DNA from: CAYJAY01 sp964370715
Lineage (GTDB): Bacteria > Bacillota > Clostridia > Oscillospirales > Ruminococcaceae
NCBI GenBank assembly: GCA_964370715.1
Contig: CAYJKJ010000036.1
Span: 1-7,939 of the forward strand
Direction of reading: 5' to 3'
DNA length: 7,939 nt
Within the stretch, counting starts at the first letter, position 1. Each line of letters opens with the position of its first letter. The notes under the pieces were generated by a model. It was given only the letters and a program-made list of their open reading frames with translations. It made no database searches and had not been told where the DNA came from. A program made the translations under genes and the position numbers. Of the stretch, positions 4,757-7,939 are shown piece after piece.

Positions 4757-6373
4757 ATGTCAAACAAGTATTTAAAATTTTATGCGTTGTTTGCGGTGGT
4801 TTTGCTCTTGTTGGTTTCGGCGTTCATGTTGGCGGACGGAATTGAGCCAACGGGCGAGGTCGTAATCGACGGATACCAAAACTACACAAACGAAGCAGCA
4901 GACTCAGCGAGCGAGGCAGACGGAGCGGTCGTCGAGAAAACTCTTGCGGACAGCATTGCCGAGATAAACGGCGTGGTCAACAGTTTTGCATGGGGTCCAA
5001 TAATGTTGGCGCTTCTCGTGGGAACCGGAATTTGCTACACCATTTTGACCAAAGGCTTCCAGTTTAAAAACTTCGGAATGGTTATGCGTGAAACAGTTGG
5101 TCAAATCTTTAGCAAAAAGAAAAAGAAAGAGCAAGAACAATCCGGTTCGATAACCCCTTTCCAGGCTTTAACAACCGCAATGGCGGCGACGGTCGGAACG
5201 GGTAACATAGCCGGTGTCACAGGTGCTATAGTGTTGGGCGGCCCTGGGGCAATCTTTTGGATGTGGGTTTCCGCATTGTTCGGAATGATGACAAAGTTTG
5301 CAGAGGTTGTTTTGGCGGTTAACTTCCGTGAGAAAAATGAAAACGGCGAATGGATTGGCGGGCCTATGTACTACATAAAAAACGGTCTTGGCAAAGGGTA
5401 TAGCTGGTTAAGCATTATCTTTGCGGTGTTGGGTTCTCTTGCGGCGTTCGGCATCGGAAACATGACACAGGTTAACACGATAGCAAGCTCGATAGTGACC
5501 GCTATCGACTCGGTTACCGCTTCAAACATCGTTGGAACAAACAGCGAATTTATTCTAAGGCTTGTAATCGGCGTTGCAATAGCTGTCTTTGTTGGGTTTG
5601 TCGTAATTGGCGGAGTTAAACGAATCGGTAAAGTTACCGAAAAGCTTGTTCCGTTCATGGCTCTTTTGTACGTAGTGGGAGCTTTGACCGTTGTTATAGT
5701 CAACATTGGATCAATTGGAACAGTTTTCGCAAGCATCTTCCAAGCGGCTTTCGCTCCGCAAGCTGTAGTAGGCGGCGTTTCGGGATTTGTGTTTATGAAT
5801 GCAGTTCGCCGTGGTGTCGGTAGAGGGGTTTTCTCCAACGAAGCGGGTCTCGGGTCTGCACCAATTGCCCACGCTTCAACGTCGGAAACAAACCCGGTAA
5901 AGCAAGGTTTGTTCGGTGTCTTTGAAGTTTTCATGGATACGATCGTTATCTGCACATTGACTTCGCTTGTCGTTTTAATGTCGGGCATCGTCGTGCCGTG
6001 GGGCAACGGTGATCTTGCCGGCGTTTCAACAACGACGCTAGGGTTTGCTTCGGTGTTCGGTTCGCAGTTTGCAAGCATCTTTGTTGCGCTTGCAATAATC
6101 TGTTTTGCAACCTCGACCGTTCTTTCTTGGCAACTATACGGAGAACGTTGTTTCGGATTTTTGACAAAAGGCAGATTCACAGTAGTATATAAAATCGTGT
6201 TTATCGGGGTTATACTAATCGGCGCAACCATGAACCTTTCGTTGGCTTGGGATATAGCGGACACCCTTAATGGGCTTATGGCAATCCCCAACCTTGTCGC
6301 TCTTATTCTTCTTTCAGGCACAGTTGTAAAGCTCACAAAAGAATTTTTAGAGCAAAGAAAAGCGCAGAAATAA
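4757..6373 (+). CDS. AGCS-family alanine/glycine:cation symporter
   Basis: A 538-residue inner-membrane secondary transporter, expected to import alanine and/or glycine with Na+ or H+. AGCS hallmarks are clear: PFQALTTAMAATVGTGNIAG (134-153), GGPGAIFWMW (161-170), GGPMYYIKNGLGKG (201-214) and GVGRGVFSNEAGLGSAPIAH (353-372). About eleven hydrophobic segments follow residue 76. The protein is longer than typical members (roughly 440-490). It has an extra N-terminal hydrophobic segment (about 8-26) and an acidic, Ala/Glu/Asp-rich linker (about 27-72) before the first conserved helix, then a Lys-rich loop (KKKKKEQEQ, 120-128). Start ATG is preceded by AAGGGG (4743-4748) with 8-nt spacing. It is flanked by terminators on both sides and so is likely monocistronic. 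Alanine versus glycine preference is not resolved. Confidence 0.93.
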   Translation: MSNKYLKFYALFAVVLLLLVSAFMLADGIEPTGEVVIDGYQNYTNEAADSASEADGAVVEKTLADSIAEINGVVNSFAWGPIMLALLVGTGICYTILTKGFQFKNFGMVMRETVGQIFSKKKKKEQEQSGSITPFQALTTAMAATVGTGNIAGVTGAIVLGGPGAIFWMWVSALFGMMTKFAEVVLAVNFREKNENGEWIGGPMYYIKNGLGKGYSWLSIIFAVLGSLAAFGIGNMTQVNTIASSIVTAIDSVTASNIVGTNSEFILRLVIGVAIAVFVGFVVIGGVKRIGKVTEKLVPFMALLYVVGALTVVIVNIGSIGTVFASIFQAAFAPQAVVGGVSGFVFMNAVRRGVGRGVFSNEAGLGSAPIAHASTSETNPVKQGLFGVFEVFMDTIVICTLTSLVVLMSGIVVPWGNGDLAGVSTTTLGFASVFGSQFASIFVALAIICFATSTVLSWQLYGERCFGFLTKGRFTVVYKIVFIGVILIGATMNLSLAWDIADTLNGLMAIPNLVALILLSGTVVKLTKEFLEQRKAQK

Positions 6374-6414
6374 AGACTTTAATCATTAGTAAACAAAGCA
6401 AATATAGATAAAAC

Positions 6415-6446
6415 AAAACCACCGATTCAAAAAAATCGGTGGTTTT
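6415..6446. terminator. Bidirectional intrinsic terminator between convergent genes
   Basis: Perfect 13-bp arms at 6415-6427 and 6434-6446 with a 6-nt loop. TTTT ends the right arm, and the left side supplies U-runs when read on the minus strand. It lies 41 bp after the symporter stop and about 42 bp after the DUF4230 gene stop on the other strand, so it can serve both. Confidence 0.85.
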
Positions 6447-6488
6447 ATCGTGTTTATAAATCCTTAAACATTAATCTCTGTTATGCTT

Positions 6489-7172
6489 CTAGTCTTTAAA
6501 ATCTACCATCACGGTGTACTTGCTATCAACGGCTTTTATAATCGGTTGTAACAACTCTTTAACTTGAGCTACGGCAAATCTATCTGCTTTTTCAAGCTGT
6601 GTTTTTGTTTCAAGTTCTACCGTCATCGCCTCGATAATAAGCTTTTGAGCATCAAGTTGTTCTTGTTGCGTCATCTCGATATCGCCAAACGCCAAAAAGC
6701 TTCCTCTTTCGATATCGTCTATCGTGGTGTTGTCATAATCGGGTGTGACGGAATAAAGGGTTGGATGTGGGATTAAAATTAAAACTGTTTCGTTTTGTTG
6801 ATCGGCTATAATATCAGATTCAGAAATTTGAGAAAGATCAACCGTGTATACCCCGATACCGGGGCTATGCATATTTTGGGATTTTGTCAGTATCTCAATG
6901 TCACCAAGCGAACGGCTGGTTTTTGTTTCAACCGACACTTCCTGTTCAAGCACTATAAACTCGCTTTTTCCGCTAGCTTCCCCCATAACCACTTCGCCAA
7001 AATCAAGCTTTTCAACCAACACCGTTCCCTCGACCGACACAGTTTCGGTTGATGTTTGTTCGACCGGAGAAAAAACTCCACCCTCTCGGCTTTCGAAAAT
7101 CACAATAATAACTATCAATAGAGCTAAAATAATTATCACTTTAAACAAAAACGAGTTGATAATTTTTTTCAA
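6489..7172 (-). CDS. Membrane-anchored DUF4230-like protein
   Basis: A 227-residue protein with a short basic N-terminus (KKIINS), one transmembrane segment (about 9-28) and an extracytoplasmic remainder, consistent with a signal anchor. After a Thr/Glu/Val-rich linker (about 36-50), the core carries the pattern I associate with DUF4230: a Gly-led strand GVYTVDLSQI (107-116), SESDI, then LILIPHP (131-137). The C-terminal part (about 166-212) is helical and Gln/Glu-rich, possibly coiled coil. Function of the family is unknown. The start codon is TTG (7172-7170), chosen because GGGAGG (7186-7181) lies 8 nt upstream and no nearby in-frame ATG exists; the stop is TAG. It converges on the symporter and shares its terminator, and is divergent from rpsB. 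No partner gene is evident. Confidence 0.75.
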   Translation of the reverse strand: MKKIINSFLFKVIIILALLIVIIVIFESREGGVFSPVEQTSTETVSVEGTVLVEKLDFGEVVMGEASGKSEFIVLEQEVSVETKTSRSLGDIEILTKSQNMHSPGIGVYTVDLSQISESDIIADQQNETVLILIPHPTLYSVTPDYDNTTIDDIERGSFLAFGDIEMTQQEQLDAQKLIIEAMTVELETKTQLEKADRFAVAQVKELLQPIIKAVDSKYTVMVDFKD

Positions 7173-7223
7173 TATACTGTCCTCCCTTTTATAATTATAT
7201 GATATAAGTTCTTTTACATATTA

Positions 7224-7229
7224 ATTATA
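7224..7229 (-). promoter_or_regulatory. Candidate -10 element of the DUF4230 gene
   Basis: A perfect TATAAT on the minus strand, giving a predicted start near 7217 and a leader of about 45 nt. No good -35 exists at 16-18 bp; the nearest TTGATG is 20 bp upstream (7255-7250). Confidence 0.35.
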
Positions 7230-7332
7230 CATTATTCTCATTAAAAATTCATCAATAGATCGTTTTTTATCAGAAACTTTTGCGACAGTTAATATTGCAA
7301 TTTACAAAATAAAGTATATTTTCAAAAAAACA

Positions 7333-7361
7333 TTGTAATTTAATTTAAATTATGATAAAAT
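7333..7361 (+). promoter_or_regulatory. Sigma-A promoter of rpsB
   Basis: TTGTAA (7333-7338), a 17-bp spacer, and TAAAAT (7356-7361) preceded by TG at 7353-7354, an extended -10. The predicted start is near 7368, leaving a leader of about 127 nt before rpsB. Confidence 0.7.
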
Positions 7362-7367
7362 AGTACG

Positions 7368-7494
7368 GAAATTCACACGCAATCTTGGGAAGAGTTGTGC
7401 CGTTTTTCGGTTCTCGACCCCAAATACCTTGATAAACATTAAGGTGCTAAGAGGTTGCGGAGGAATAAAACAAAATTTAAGGAGAACAAAACAA
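7368..7494 (+). promoter_or_regulatory. Structured 5' leader of rpsB, possible autoregulatory site
   Basis: The leader can form a bulged hairpin (7378-7386 with 7390-7399, GGG loop, one bulged G) and a second hairpin (7426-7432 with 7439-7445, 6-nt loop, one G-U pair). Two purine-rich sites follow: GGAGGA (7459-7464) and AAGGAG (7479-7484). The latter is 10 nt before the ATG and is the likely ribosome binding site. Ribosomal protein operons are often autoregulated through their leaders, and S2 does this in enterobacteria. No terminator or T-box motif is seen. That this leader binds S2 is inference. Confidence 0.4.
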
Positions 7495-7939
7495 ATGGCA
7501 GTTGTATCAATGAAACAGCTTCTTGAAGCAGGCGTCCACTTCGGACACCAAACAAGAAGATGGAACCCCAAAATGGCGCCGTATATCTTTACGGAAAGAA
7601 ACGGAATCTACATCATCGACCTTCAAAAAACCGTTAAAAAGCTTGATGAAGCTTATAACGTTGTTCGCGACATAGCGACACAAGGCGGTTCGATTTTGTT
7701 TGTAGGAACAAAAAAACAAGCTCAAGAATCGATCAAAGAAGAAGCGTTACGTTGCGGAATGCATTATGTAAACGCTCGTTGGCTCGGCGGAATGCTCACC
7801 AACTACAGAACCATTCGCAGAAGAATTGACAGAATGGAACAGCTCAAAAAAATGCGTGAAGATGGAACATTCGATCTTCTTCCAAAAAAAGAAGTTATTA
7901 AACTTGAACTTGAAATCGAAAAACTCGAAAAATTCCTTG
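7495..7939 (+). CDS. rpsB: 30S ribosomal protein S2, 3' end outside window
   Basis: The first 148 codons of ribosomal protein S2, a small-subunit protein assembled late on the head-platform side and needed for translation initiation; the usual length is about 230-260 residues. Diagnostic stretches are LLEAGVHFGHQTRRWNPKM (residues 9-27), IYIIDLQKT (38-46), LFVGTKKQA (68-76) and the S2 signature ARWLGGMLTN (93-102), followed by the Arg/Lys-rich helix of the coiled-coil insertion. The ATG is preceded by AAGGAG with a 10-nt spacing. The reading frame is open to the last base, so it is cut by the window rather than broken. In most bacteria tsf follows immediately downstream, outside the view. Confidence 0.97.
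   Translation, partial: MAVVSMKQLLEAGVHFGHQTRRWNPKMAPYIFTERNGIYIIDLQKTVKKLDEAYNVVRDIATQGGSILFVGTKKQAQESIKEEALRCGMHYVNARWLGGMLTNYRTIRRRIDRMEQLKKMREDGTFDLLPKKEVIKLELEIEKLEKFL

Noticed and set aside
5371..6336. A 321-codon open frame antisense to the symporter
   Set aside because: It lies wholly opposite a clear AGCS coding sequence, has no recognisable domain and a low-complexity Thr/Pro/Ile/Ala composition typical of antisense shadows, and no supporting start context.
7368..7494. T-box or known metabolite riboswitch before rpsB
   Set aside because: No T-box sequence, no terminator/antiterminator pair, and no recognisable riboswitch core.

Overview
The window looks like a metagenome-derived contig from an uncultured low-GC Bacillota, probably a clostridial lineage. 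The reasons are strong purine-rich Shine-Dalgarno sites, frequent TTG starts (three of seven genes), sigma-A promoters with extended -10 elements, many intrinsic terminators, and families common in Clostridia (AGCS carrier, LacI regulator, DUF3784, DUF4230, rpsB). A run of exactly 100 N at 2705-2804 is a scaffold gap. Taxonomy is inference; no rRNA is present.

Layout. Positions 1-472 hold no gene. They contain a cut-off hairpin, two terminator-like hairpins and two tandem copies (A, B) of a structured repeat of about 107 bp. Positions 473-2521 (minus strand) are a two-gene operon: an aldo/keto reductase followed by a zinc-dependent polyol/alcohol dehydrogenase. Positions 2522-2642 are a compact divergent promoter region with two near-consensus promoters and a LacI-type operator candidate at the operon start. 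Positions 2643-2980 hold two more tandem copies (C, D) of the repeat, inverted relative to A/B, and copy C carries the gap. Positions 3003-4007 (plus) encode a LacI/GalR-family regulator whose long leader would consist almost wholly of the repeats. Then come a 74-bp long-armed palindrome, a small DUF3784-like membrane protein (4160-4477), a strong terminator, an AGCS alanine/glycine:cation symporter (4757-6373), a bidirectional terminator, a convergent DUF4230 membrane-anchored protein (6489-7172, minus), and rpsB (7495 to the window end, truncated) behind its own promoter and a leader of about 127 nt.

How the parts fit. The LacI-family protein is the obvious candidate regulator of the divergent reductase-dehydrogenase operon. 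Aldose/ketone reductase plus polyol dehydrogenase is the chemistry of a polyol-type pathway, but the substrate cannot be read from sequence. The AGCS carrier, DUF4230 protein and rpsB look like independent units.

The most unusual content is the repeat family. Each copy can fold into a GC-rich hairpin followed by a long stem enclosing two hairpins, with compensatory base changes between the left and right copies. Tandem pairs sit in sense orientation in the 3' UTR of the operon and in the 5' UTR of its putative regulator. I do not recognise this element as a named family.
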